A DNA stretch of 64,000 bases, from NCBI GenBank assembly GCA_030427245.1, contig JAUHXA010000006.1:62001-126000 (forward strand), written 5' to 3'. The position numbers and the translations under genes were made by a program. Positions 1-8,403 of this stretch are shown here, piece by piece. The DNA is from Bacteroidia bacterium (GTDB lineage Bacteria; Bacteroidota; Bacteroidia; Chitinophagales; UBA2359). A model generated the notes under the pieces. That model was not told the origin of the DNA. It saw only the letters and a list, made by a program, of their open reading frames with translations, and did not search any database. Numbering within the stretch: position 1 is the stretch's first letter; each line of letters opens with the position of its first letter.

Positions 1-1
1 C

Positions 2-637
2 TCTGCCGATGCCAGTGTTGCCCTCCAAAAAGTGAAACCCAAGGGCTTCAAAGATGCCTTTTTGGTCAAACGTGAAGAACTTATGACCATCACGGCAGCC
101 AATATCAAACGATACAAACCCAATTGGGAAAAAGATATGTCTTCAACACCTGAAGAAGATACGACTGCTTACTTAGCCCTCATGAAACTAGAATTTCCAT
201 CCCTACGAGGGTCAATGGTTGGGGAAGTCGCTCCCGAAATATTGTTGAGAAATAGAGACGGAGCCGCATTGCCATTGTCTGCTTTGCAGGACAAATATAC
301 CTTGGTGCATTTTTGGGGAAGTTGGAGTGGTCCTTCTCGACAGAATCATGAAGACCTCAAAAAAATCTACAAAGATTTTCAGGGTAAGAATTTTGAAATT
401 TACAGTGTGGCCTTTGACGAAAGACCCGAAAAGTGGAAGCAGGTTATCAAAGAAGATGACATTGAAGATTGGAAAGTACACGTTGTAGAACCAGAAGGAA
501 CAAAGTCTGACTTGCTGAAAATGTACAAAGTCAATTACCTACCAGCCTTGTTTTTAATCGACAAAGAAGGAACCGTAATTGGTGAAAACCTCAGCTACGA
601 AAAGCTACGGCAAGTCCTGGAAGAAAAAGTGGACTAA
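2..637 (+). CDS. Thioredoxin-fold (TlpA/AhpC-like) protein, 5' partial
   Basis: The reading frame is open to the left window edge, so the start lies outside; the GTG at 32 is probably internal. The last ~140 residues form a thioredoxin-like domain: a predicted beta strand, then WGSWSGPSR (SGPS at fragment residues 109-112), a long helix, and a YLPA segment that supplies the cis-proline. In TlpA/ResA-type proteins the active site is CxxC within WASWCGPCR; here both cysteines are serines, so thiol-disulfide chemistry at this site looks impossible. The domain probably acts as a structural or binding module. The N-terminal ~60 residues resemble the helical region often found before this domain in Bacteroidota proteins. 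A bidirectional terminator follows the stop. Confidence 0.8.
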   Translation, partial: SADASVALQKVKPKGFKDAFLVKREELMTITAANIKRYKPNWEKDMSSTPEEDTTAYLALMKLEFPSLRGSMVGEVAPEILLRNRDGAALPLSALQDKYTLVHFWGSWSGPSRQNHEDLKKIYKDFQGKNFEIYSVAFDERPEKWKQVIKEDDIEDWKVHVVEPEGTKSDLLKMYKVNYLPALFLIDKEGTVIGENLSYEKLRQVLEEKVD

Positions 638-648
638 TATAACCCTAA

Positions 649-690
649 AAAAGAGCTGTTGTCAAAAAACGATAACAGCTCTTTTCTTTT
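649..690. terminator. Bidirectional intrinsic terminator
   Basis: A 15-bp stem (649-663 with 671-685, one G-U pair) encloses a 7-base loop and has T-rich tracts on both sides. It lies between two convergent genes ending at 637 and 723 and can serve both strands. Confidence 0.85.
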
Positions 691-722
691 TTAGCAGGAT
701 TTTGAAATCTGAAAATCATTCC

Positions 723-2264
723 TTAATTCACAAACAACCTCTTCAGTTCCTTCTTTGTCACCTTTCCCATCACATTCCTCGGCAAATCCTCCTGAAAGAT
801 AAACAAACGAGGAACTTTGTAGCTCGGTAATTTGGTTTTCAGCCAAGCCTTCAAATCTTCAAGGTCGAAATTAGCTTCCTCTCCTTCAATAATCAAGCTC
901 ACTCCAATGATTTCTCCCCATTCCTCATTGGGAATTCCGACCACTCCACATTCTTTGATTTTGGGGTGCGTTCGTAGAATTTCTTCAATCTCCAAAGCAG
1001 AAATTTTGTAGCCACCCGACTTAATGATGTCGACCGAATTTCTACCCAAAATGCGGTAATAACCATTGTCCAGTACGGCAATGTCGCCCGTTTTGAACCA
1101 GCCATCAGCCGTGAAAGTAGCCTGAGTCGCTTCAGATTTTTGCCAGTATTCTTTGAAGACATTTGCGCCCTTCACCTGAATTTCGCCTGATGTTCCATCC
1201 TTCACTATTTGATTGTTTTCGTCAACCAATCGAACCGTCACCCCCTTTAAAGGCTGTCCAATATGCCCAGGTCTTCGCTCACCTCGGTAGGGATTGCTGA
1301 TAGCCATACCCATTTCGGTCATGCCATAACGCTCCAATAAAGTATGCCCGCTGATGTCTCGCCACTGTTCCAAAACCGACACCGGCAAAGCAGCAGAACC
1401 TGAGACCATCAAGCGGAATTTTTGAAGGGTGGTAGAAACTTGTTGTTTTTCCTTTGCAGGTAATTTCTTCCAAAAGGCAATCAATTGGTAGTAAATCGTT
1501 GGAACAGCCATAAACAAATTAACCTCGCCTTTATTGAAAACTTCAAACACTTTCGCTGCATCAAATTTTGGTAAGAACTCACAGCATGCCCCACTCCACA
1601 AGGCACAAGACAAAACATTAATGATTCCATGAACGTGGTGCAAAGGCAAGATATTCAAAATGTGGTCATCCGCTTGCCACTCCCAAGAAGTGGTCAAAGA
1701 GGTGATTTGTGTTTCGATGTTTTGGTGAGTAGTCACTACGCCTTTGGGATTGCCTGTAGTGCCGCTTGTGTAGAGAATCATGGCTCGACGACTTGGGGCA
1801 ATGTCGGGTAAATCACCTCTTCGTTTCATTTTGAAGTGAAAGGTTGACAAAAAACGAGTTGTACCTTGATTCATCAAAGGCTGCAACAATTGGGCAAATT
1901 CGGGAGAATAAATCACTGCTTCGGCTTGTATATCTTCAATAACGTATTGAAGGGAAGGCAGAGGATGTTTGGTACACAAAGGTACAGCAATACCACCTGC
2001 TCGCCAAATTCCCCATTGAAGGCAAACGTATTCAAAACCAGTAGAAACGAGAAAAGCAATGCGGGCTTCTTGCAGGTCTTTTTTACCATTCAATAAGGTA
2101 ATCGCAATGTTTTCAGAAATGGCTAATAGGTCTTGGTAAATATAGATTTGACCATTGCTTTTGATGGCGGTTTTATTGGAGAAGGTAGAAGCGTTTTGTA
2201 TGAGTTGTATCACAGGGCTATATTTTGTATAATGGTTGGCAAAGATAAGTCCACTTTTGGACAT
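723..2264 (-). CDS. Acyl-CoA synthetase, malonyl-CoA synthetase (MatB/ACSF3)-like
   Basis: Class I adenylate-forming enzyme that would activate a carboxylic acid to its CoA thioester via an acyl-AMP. Visible motifs: the P-loop-like YTSGTTGNPKG at about residues 165-175, YGMTEMGMAISNP, WFKTGD, GRNSVDIIKSGGYK and the C-terminal catalytic lysine in PRNVMGK. The YGMTEMGMAISNP and SVDIIKSGGYKIS stretches are very like those of mitochondrial ACSF3 and bacterial MatB, so malonate or methylmalonate is the favoured substrate (inference from motif similarity). I chose ATG 2264 over ATG 2285, because the longer form would place the start inside a terminator-like hairpin and adds only seven residues. The enzyme is a full-length 513 aa. 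No malonate decarboxylase or polyketide genes are adjacent. Confidence 0.85.
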   Translation of the reverse strand: MSKSGLIFANHYTKYSPVIQLIQNASTFSNKTAIKSNGQIYIYQDLLAISENIAITLLNGKKDLQEARIAFLVSTGFEYVCLQWGIWRAGGIAVPLCTKHPLPSLQYVIEDIQAEAVIYSPEFAQLLQPLMNQGTTRFLSTFHFKMKRRGDLPDIAPSRRAMILYTSGTTGNPKGVVTTHQNIETQITSLTTSWEWQADDHILNILPLHHVHGIINVLSCALWSGACCEFLPKFDAAKVFEVFNKGEVNLFMAVPTIYYQLIAFWKKLPAKEKQQVSTTLQKFRLMVSGSAALPVSVLEQWRDISGHTLLERYGMTEMGMAISNPYRGERRPGHIGQPLKGVTVRLVDENNQIVKDGTSGEIQVKGANVFKEYWQKSEATQATFTADGWFKTGDIAVLDNGYYRILGRNSVDIIKSGGYKISALEIEEILRTHPKIKECGVVGIPNEEWGEIIGVSLIIEGEEANFDLEDLKAWLKTKLPSYKVPRLFIFQEDLPRNVMGKVTKKELKRLFVN

Positions 2265-2303
2265 AAAAAAAGGTAGGATTAGCATAAAAGCTAATAACCT
2301 ACC
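2265..2303 (-). promoter_or_regulatory. Terminator-like leader hairpin directly before the acyl-CoA synthetase start
   Basis: On the minus strand a 12-bp stem (2290-2303 with 2272-2283, 2-base bulge, 6-base loop) is followed by seven T residues that run straight into the ATG at 2262-2264. No minus-strand gene lies upstream within 1.9 kb that would need a terminator here. It therefore looks like a leader attenuator or a start-region structure. Confidence 0.5.
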
Positions 2304-2642
2304 CTCTAAAAATCTTTAAATCACTACACTCAACTCGGCATTAATACGGAGTTTTTTCAGAAGGTCACATTTTTATTTAGTTTGATTGAAAAATGACATA
2401 CAATATTTACAAAAATTGGCTTTAGCCCGAAAATCCCTATCCTTTAGGTTGGGAGTATTTTAATTTGGTATGTTATTTGGTCATTTTCAATCATACTATT
2501 TTTCACAATAATATTTATTATTCTTTTATGTGTTTAAATTTGAATAACAATTATCAGAAGGCGCTATTTGTTATTTTGTAATAGGCTAATTCTTAGGAAT
2601 CCGCAACTATGTTGTGAGTTGTTAAACTAAATACCATCCCCC
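2304..2642. other. AT-rich divergent intergenic region
   Basis: About 340 bases between the divergent synthetase gene and the secreted beta-sandwich gene. It must hold both promoters, but I cannot name a well-spaced -33/-7 pair. No ORF of convincing length, no RNA gene and no clear repeat was seen. Confidence 0.5.
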
Positions 2643-4214
2643 ATGAAAAATATTTCCTTTTTTTCCAATTGCTTGCTGATTGTAGGTAGGCAAAATTTCA
2701 AACTTCTATTTATACTGATTCTATTTTGTACTACCTTAAATACTGTAGCTGCTAATTATCTTGAAGTCGCAGATGTTGAATCTTGCGAACCTCCTTCATG
2801 TAGTCTTTTGACAAATGGAGACTTTGAAGCAGGCAGTTTTCCAAGTGGAGGAGCAGAATTTGCCTTTGCAGGAGGAAATGCCGTTGATTTTGGGGATGAA
2901 ACCCCCGATTCTTGGACACAAGCAACTGCTTCGGGAGGTAATTATTGGGTAGAAAGTTCTGCTGCATTGAGTGGCAATAAATACATTTATCAATTCAGTT
3001 CTGGAACAACTATTGGAGGATCGGATGCTTGCAGTGAATATGACCTTCCGAATTTAGAACCAAACACCTGTTACGAAATTTGCGTATATGCAGCAGATGC
3101 CAATGCAGATGGGTTTTCGAGTGGTATGGCAATTGAAGTGGAAGAAAACGGAGGTGCGTATTTCGATTATGGTAATTTTGAAGTAGCTGACAACCCCGCA
3201 TGGAACGACAATGCACTCTCTACGATTCCGTGGACACAATATTGCTATTCCTTTACGACACAAGCCACTACAAGCTATGGGCGATTTTGGTTGAGTGCTA
3301 CCGCAGAAGTAGGTACGGCTTCTACTTCCCGCATTGTTTTGGACGACGTCTGTATGGGAGTGTGTGAAATTGCACCATGCCTTTCTGAATGTACACAAAA
3401 TACTACAACTTACACAATGGATTGGAGTCAAATCGGTTGGGTAAACCCTGCTAATATTACAGCAAATTTCCCTTACAATCAGACCTTTACAGATATTGAA
3501 GGATCGGGAGTAGATATGACTGTTACTGTTCACAAACAACCTTCGCTCAATTCAAGTGGGAATGAGTTTGCCAATCCAAATTGTAGTCAGTGTGTTTTTG
3601 GAAACGAAGTAACAAGCTATGTGCCAAGTGGAGAAATCCTGCGTTTGTTTAAGAAAAACAACAATGAGATAGATTCTATCAGTATCAGTTTCTCAGAACC
3701 TATTTTATTGGACAATTTTATAATGGGTGGAGAACGTTCGCCAGGCGGAGGAACCTTTGGCGTTTCGCAAGTTACCTTTTGGGATGGTCCGAATGGAACG
3801 GGAAACAAAGTAGGAGCGAATGTCTGCAATTGGGTGAATGTAAGTGCTGATGCAGAGATTTCCGTAGAAAACGCTCTTTCTACTACTGTTCCTATCAATG
3901 TCTTGACAGGACAAACTTCTGCAACAGTTCCAGTGCAAATGGGCAACCAAATAATGACCTATCACGATGGCTCGTTTTATGGTTTTGGAACGCAAAACGT
4001 GCGCCCGTGGACGGTACTCAATATGGATTCTGTGTATGTTCAGAGCATCAAATGGTATACTTATGGAAGTTCGACAATCAACCCTTCAACAGCGAAAGAC
4101 AACCTCGTACTATCTGGAAACTTATCGGCTTATATCAGTAGTTTCAATTTTATGAAGTGTGACGAAGCCTGTGAACCCAATAAATGTGGGCGGGTGACGA
4201 TTACGAGAAATTAG
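2643..4214 (+). CDS. Secreted Cys-rich beta-sandwich protein of unknown function
   Basis: Begins with a charged N-terminus and a long hydrophobic stretch (about residues 18-37), consistent with export. A first domain starting at LLTNGDFEAG and containing DSWTQA resembles the jelly-roll carbohydrate-binding modules found in surface proteins. A second region (about 245-500) is also beta-rich, ends in paired cysteines and shows no catalytic motif that I recognise. The C-terminus is short and basic and does not look like a type IX secretion sorting domain. The gene ends 5 bases before the convergent paaD. A surface-binding role is an inference; no partner enzyme is adjacent. Confidence 0.7.
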   Translation: MKNISFFSNCLLIVGRQNFKLLFILILFCTTLNTVAANYLEVADVESCEPPSCSLLTNGDFEAGSFPSGGAEFAFAGGNAVDFGDETPDSWTQATASGGNYWVESSAALSGNKYIYQFSSGTTIGGSDACSEYDLPNLEPNTCYEICVYAADANADGFSSGMAIEVEENGGAYFDYGNFEVADNPAWNDNALSTIPWTQYCYSFTTQATTSYGRFWLSATAEVGTASTSRIVLDDVCMGVCEIAPCLSECTQNTTTYTMDWSQIGWVNPANITANFPYNQTFTDIEGSGVDMTVTVHKQPSLNSSGNEFANPNCSQCVFGNEVTSYVPSGEILRLFKKNNNEIDSISISFSEPILLDNFIMGGERSPGGGTFGVSQVTFWDGPNGTGNKVGANVCNWVNVSADAEISVENALSTTVPINVLTGQTSATVPVQMGNQIMTYHDGSFYGFGTQNVRPWTVLNMDSVYVQSIKWYTYGSSTINPSTAKDNLVLSGNLSAYISSFNFMKCDEACEPNKCGRVTITRN

Positions 4215-4219
4215 CATTA

Positions 4220-4723
4220 CTATACAGGCTTAAACGCCTCAAATGCCTGCTTACAATCATAGCAGTAGTGATTGGAGCGACAAAGAGTCGTTCCGAATAG
4301 AATCTTCAAAGAAGTATGGTCGCTACCACAATGCGGACAATTTACATCCGTAATTTTGTCCATATCCAGTTCCCCATTGTGTTGATTCGGAGGAGCCAAT
4401 CCAAAATCTTTCAATTGTTGGCGACCCAATTCGGTGATGTTATCCGAAGTCCACGGAGTCGAAAAATCTACTTTCACGATAACTTTCTCCACAAAATCCA
4501 AGGCTTCAACGGCTGCAAGGATCTCGTTTTGCATCACTTGAGTAGCAGGACAAGCCGTAAAAGTCGGAGTCATAGTAATCACTGCACAGCCCTTTGTATC
4601 CACGCTTACCTTTGGGATAATACCCAAATCTACCACTGAAATGACGGGAATTTCTGGGTCTTTCACTTCATAAAGTGCTTCAAAGATTTGTTCTTCTTTT
4701 GTCAGAATATTGATATTCGTCAT
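4220..4723 (-). CDS. paaD: Phenylacetyl-CoA epoxidase subunit PaaD
   Basis: The N-terminal ~100 residues are a MIP18/DUF59 domain (EVKDPEIPVISVVDLGI, with TPTFTACPA near residue 55). The C-terminal ~45 residues form a zinc ribbon with CPHCGS and CYDC pairs plus an extra Cys in TTLCRSN. This combination is specific to PaaD rather than SufT or MIP18. In known systems PaaD supports maturation or iron-sulfur loading of the PaaABCE ring-epoxidising complex. The gene is on its own here: paaA, B, C, E, G and K are not in the window, while paaH, J and Z lie 50 kb away. A TAATTTTG box just upstream (4751-4758) may be its promoter. Confidence 0.88.
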   Translation of the reverse strand: MTNINILTKEEQIFEALYEVKDPEIPVISVVDLGIIPKVSVDTKGCAVITMTPTFTACPATQVMQNEILAAVEALDFVEKVIVKVDFSTPWTSDNITELGRQQLKDFGLAPPNQHNGELDMDKITDVNCPHCGSDHTSLKILFGTTLCRSNHYCYDCKQAFEAFKPV

Positions 4724-4750
4724 AATGGATCGTAAGATTGGTTAGTGCTG

Positions 4751-4758
4751 CAAAATTA
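4751..4758 (-). promoter_or_regulatory. Candidate -7 box for paaD
   Basis: Reads TAATTTTG on the minus strand, matching the Bacteroidota TAnnTTTG consensus, followed by CAGCA and 28 bases from the start codon. No good -33 TTTG at the usual spacing was found. Confidence 0.35.
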
Positions 4759-4927
4759 ACAAAACGATGTCAAGATATTGTAAAGGATTGAAAATGAAAT
4801 CTATTTTTTCATTTTGATTCTTACTTTGACTCCTCTTTGCTGCTTGTTTTTAACAAGCAAAATCTTATCTTGTTTTTATTAGTTCACAAGTTTTGATTTT
4901 CTAGCCATTTTAATTTTCATTAATAAG

Positions 4928-5728
4928 ATGTCAACATCCCTTTTTACCGACCAAATGGGCAATCAAATTGCCTTGAAAAAAACACCCCCTCAACGCATAG
5001 TATCTTTAGTACCTTCCCAAACCGAACTCTTATACGATTTGGGTTTGAGAGAAGAAGTCGTGGGTATCACCAAATTTTGTGTGCATCCACAAGAATGGTT
5101 CAAGTCCAAGAATAGGGTAGGAGGCACCAAAAGTTTTCACATAGAGCGCATTGAAGTCCTCAAACCCGATTTGATTATTGGCAACAAAGAAGAAAACGTC
5201 AAAGAAGGGATTGAAGTCTTGCAGCAAAAATTTCCAGTGTGGATGAGTGATATCCATACTTTTGGAGATGCTTTGCAAATGATAAAACAGATTTCAGCTT
5301 TGGTGGGAAAAAGGGAAGAGGGCGAAAAATTATTGAAGGAAATAATAAGTGCATTTGAAGATATTCAGAGTATCGTGGCATCAAAAAGAGCTGCAAATGT
5401 GCTTTATTTGATTTGGCGTAAGCCCTATATGGCAGTAGGAAAAGATACTTTCATTGACGAAATGCTGACAATCTGCGGCTTTAACAACAAGTTAAAAGAC
5501 CACGAACGTTACCCTATCTTGACTACTCAAGATTTGCAGGGTTTATCTCCTGAATTACTGTTACTTTCCTCAGAACCATACCCTTTTACGCAAAAACATT
5601 TTGCTGAGTTGCAAGCTTTATTACCACATACAAAAATCGTATTGGTAGATGGAGAATTTTTTTCGTGGTACGGAAGTCGTTTGTTGAAAGCAGTTCCTTA
5701 TCTTAAAAAACTGATTGGCAGCTTTTAA
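4928..5728 (+). CDS. Helical-backbone metal/cobalamin receptor-like protein, no signal peptide
   Basis: Resembles the periplasmic-binding-protein family of BtuF and siderophore receptors: RIVSLVPSQTELLYDLGL near residue 25, VGGTKSFHIERIEVLKPDLII near 60, a connecting helix, and a second lobe with NKLKDHERYPILTTQDL. The length (266 aa) fits BtuF. Unlike exported members, the N-terminus starts directly with the mature-like MSTSLFTDQMGNQI and has no hydrophobic signal. No ABC permease or ATPase gene is nearby and no cobalamin-riboswitch features were seen upstream. It may be a cytoplasmic binding protein or depend on a remote transporter; the ligand is unknown. Confidence 0.75.
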   Translation: MSTSLFTDQMGNQIALKKTPPQRIVSLVPSQTELLYDLGLREEVVGITKFCVHPQEWFKSKNRVGGTKSFHIERIEVLKPDLIIGNKEENVKEGIEVLQQKFPVWMSDIHTFGDALQMIKQISALVGKREEGEKLLKEIISAFEDIQSIVASKRAANVLYLIWRKPYMAVGKDTFIDEMLTICGFNNKLKDHERYPILTTQDLQGLSPELLLLSSEPYPFTQKHFAELQALLPHTKIVLVDGEFFSWYGSRLLKAVPYLKKLIGSF

Positions 5729-6154
5729 GCGTTGTGGCTAGAAGTAGGTCAAAGGATAGTATTTGCGTTGTTTAGCAAATGCTATATTCTGTAAATTATT
5801 GAAGGAATCAAACTTATCCAATGGAACAACGTTTTAATGGAAAGTATTTTAGAAAAAGGGGAAAAAACGAAGGACGTTTTATCCAAGCATTTAATCAGAT
5901 TGGATAAAACATCCATGATATAAATAATTATTTTCCATACAAAAGGAAATGATTATTTAGTTCATTGTAAAGTCCATCGGACCTTCAAAAACAAAAATAA
6001 ACAGATGAGGTGTGTTTTAATAAATCGTGAATATTTCGTAATTTTGAGATGCTTTTTTATAAAAAATTAAGCATAATCAACTGACTATTTCCCCTATCTA
6101 TGTTTTTATATTTCAATTCACTATGCGAATTTTTCCTTCTAAACACTCATAAAA
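5729..6154 (+). other. Intergenic region with two stem-loops
   Basis: A 426-base AT-rich gap. It holds a 10-bp stem-loop at 5757-5784 (one G-U pair, 8-base loop, weak T tail), a possible terminator for the preceding gene. A second bulged hairpin lies at about 5920-5960. A 28-codon ORF at 5821 is too short to support. Confidence 0.5.
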
Positions 6155-7810
6155 ATGCAAAATCAGCCATTTAAAAAAATACGGTTATTAGTAGTCATGC
6201 TTTTGTGTTGTGGCTCGGTTTACTCCTATCCTTTGCATGGGCAGATCGAAAAGCAAGCTTTTGAAACTACTCTAAAAGCTAAGATTGATACCATTCAAAA
6301 TATTGGATTTCAACATATATCAGCTGAGAAAATATTCTTTCCAGAAGACATTCAGCAAATATATGGTAAGCGCTCTTATACACCCATTTGGATTGGAGAC
6401 AAAAAGGCTGCTGAAAGAATCAACAACTATATCAACTGTGTCAATCAAAGTGCTGAAAATGGGTTGCTTCCTAGAGATTACCACCTTTTTTCGATAGGCA
6501 ACATCATCAAAGAAGCACAGACAAAACCCATGTCTATTCAGCAAATTATTGATTTGGAAATATTGCTGACAGATGCTTTTTTGCTACAAGCAAATCATTA
6601 TGCAAATGGTAAAATAGCTCCCGAAAATCGAGAAGAATCTTGGTATCGTTTTCCTAAAAATACCAGTATGGTGGCATACTTTGAAAGAGCCGTTCAGGAA
6701 GATAATTATTGCGACATCTTAGAGTCTTTGTTACCTTCCTATCCAGAATACGCCCAACTTAAGCAGACTCTTGCTCTGTACAATAAGATGAAGTGGGACG
6801 TATTACCAGAAGTATCATGGAATTTGTTGCTTCAAGAAGGGAACACGGACCCGTTGATTGTGGCTATCAAACGACGCTTACAAATGTCGGGCGATTTGAG
6901 GCAAGGCCCTGTGGATGCCTATTTTGATAAGGATTTGTCCAAAGCCGTATTGAATTATCAGCAGCGTCATGGCTTGCCCAATAATGCTTTGATTCGCACT
7001 GCCACTGTACAATCACTCAATGTTACGGTAGAAAAACGCATCGAACAAATAAAAGCCAATTTGGAGCGATGGCGTTGGGCTCCTCCTACCTTTAGTAATC
7101 AGTATATTGAAGTGAACATTCCTGCCTTTGAATTGAAGATGGTCGAAAACAACCAGGTGATTTACAAAGAAAAAGTCATTGTAGGTAGAGAAAATTATCC
7201 TACTGCGTCTTTTAGTGATTCCATGACTTATATTGTGTTAAATCCTTATTGGACCATCCCCCGAAGTATTGTCAATGCAGAATTGAAGTTGGAAGTACAG
7301 TCTGACCCTTATCACTTGGTAAACAACGACATTAAGGTTTTCAAAGGCAACAAATCTGTCAATTCGATGAACATTGATTGGAAAAAAGCCAATTGGGATT
7401 CCTACGTTTTTCGGCAAGGACCCAATGCTTATAATCCCATGGGACAAGTAAAATTCATGTTTCCGAATGGATACGACATATATATACACGACACACCTGC
7501 AAAGAATTACTTTACCAACAGCCGCCGTTCTTATAGTCATGGCTGTATCCGAGTGGACAATCCCCTCAAATTTGCCGAGCACATTCTACAACGTCAAAAA
7601 GAACCCTGGGATTCTATAAAGATTAGCAAAGTATTGTTTAGTCAAAAGGAAACTCCAGTCAATCTAAGTACTCCCATTCCGTTAAATATTTTTTATTGGA
7701 CTTGCTTCAATGAGAATGGCGAAATCAATTTTAGAGAAGATATTTACAGTTGGGACGAAAAAATCTCTGATGTATTAAAAGAACCTATTGTGAATATGCA
7801 ATTTAATTAA
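6155..7810 (+). CDS. Murein L,D-transpeptidase (YcbB/LdtD type)
   Basis: Forms or edits 3-3 crosslinks in peptidoglycan in the periplasm. An N-terminal hydrophobic segment (about residues 10-30) acts as signal. A helical scaffold follows, then a peptidoglycan-binding-like motif around GLPNNALIRTATVQSLN, and a YkuD catalytic domain from about residue 310. The active site is SHGCIRVDNP with Cys464 and His462. The length of 551 aa matches the large YcbB/LdtD class with an inserted capping region. The downstream lipoprotein gene is in the same direction with an 84-base gap and could be co-transcribed. Confidence 0.92.
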   Translation: MQNQPFKKIRLLVVMLLCCGSVYSYPLHGQIEKQAFETTLKAKIDTIQNIGFQHISAEKIFFPEDIQQIYGKRSYTPIWIGDKKAAERINNYINCVNQSAENGLLPRDYHLFSIGNIIKEAQTKPMSIQQIIDLEILLTDAFLLQANHYANGKIAPENREESWYRFPKNTSMVAYFERAVQEDNYCDILESLLPSYPEYAQLKQTLALYNKMKWDVLPEVSWNLLLQEGNTDPLIVAIKRRLQMSGDLRQGPVDAYFDKDLSKAVLNYQQRHGLPNNALIRTATVQSLNVTVEKRIEQIKANLERWRWAPPTFSNQYIEVNIPAFELKMVENNQVIYKEKVIVGRENYPTASFSDSMTYIVLNPYWTIPRSIVNAELKLEVQSDPYHLVNNDIKVFKGNKSVNSMNIDWKKANWDSYVFRQGPNAYNPMGQVKFMFPNGYDIYIHDTPAKNYFTNSRRSYSHGCIRVDNPLKFAEHILQRQKEPWDSIKISKVLFSQKETPVNLSTPIPLNIFYWTCFNENGEINFREDIYSWDEKISDVLKEPIVNMQFN

Positions 7811-7894
7811 AACAAGGGTTTTGCTAACGTGTATGCTTTCAAAGTAGGAGTTCGCTTTGAAGGCATCATTCTGATAACAAAAAAATCAAATACA

Positions 7895-8374
7895 ATGAAG
7901 CGCACTCAAATAGTCGTAAAATCAATGGTTTTTTTCTGCTTGCTCATCCTTGCTTTGGTTAGCTGCAATGACTCCAAATCCAATAAGTCAAAGGAGGAAG
8001 GCGAAAAAGTGACAACTGAAAAAGAGGCCATGAATGGAGCAGCTGCTTCTCCGAAAAGCTATTGTTTTCGAAATGAATATCCTCATGAAGGAAGTAGCGA
8101 TAAAGATGTTTTGGAACTACAAATAGATCTAAATGGTGATGCTGTAAAGGGAACATACAATTGGTTGCCAGCTTTCAAAGACCAAAGGAAAGGGGTTTTT
8201 AGAGGGGAACTAAAAAACAATGTGGTAAAAGGCGAATACAGTTTTCAGCAAGAAGGTACGTCCGAAACAGTCCGTATAGAAATCACTTTGCATGAAGACA
8301 AGGCAGTGGTGAAAGGAGGTGAACCAGAATTGGGTTTGAACGAAACGATTGAAAAGGTGGAATGTGAAAACTAA
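7895..8374 (+). CDS. Small lipoprotein of unknown function
   Basis: I start at ATG 7895 because it directly precedes a basic and hydrophobic signal ending in LVSC, a lipoprotein signal peptidase site; an upstream in-frame ATG would add 22 non-signal residues. After a Lys/Glu/Ser-rich linker the mature protein has alternating strands (VLELQIDLNGDAVKGTYNW, VFRGELKNNVVKGEYSF) typical of a small beta barrel or sandwich of the kind used for ligand or cell-envelope binding. It follows the L,D-transpeptidase gene, which suggests an envelope role, but no function can be assigned. Confidence 0.75.
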   Translation: MKRTQIVVKSMVFFCLLILALVSCNDSKSNKSKEEGEKVTTEKEAMNGAAASPKSYCFRNEYPHEGSSDKDVLELQIDLNGDAVKGTYNWLPAFKDQRKGVFRGELKNNVVKGEYSFQQEGTSETVRIEITLHEDKAVVKGGEPELGLNETIEKVECEN

Positions 8375-8403
8375 AGCTTCAATTGAATTTCAAAAAACAA
8401 GGA

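Noticed and set aside
4841-4859. Small hairpin TGCTTGTT/AACAAGCA upstream of the BtuF-like gene as a cobalamin riboswitch
   Set aside because: Only an 8-bp stem with a 3-base loop; no B12-box or other conserved elements of the riboswitch.
5821-5907. 28-codon ORF in the 5729-6154 gap
   Set aside because: Too short and without supporting signals.
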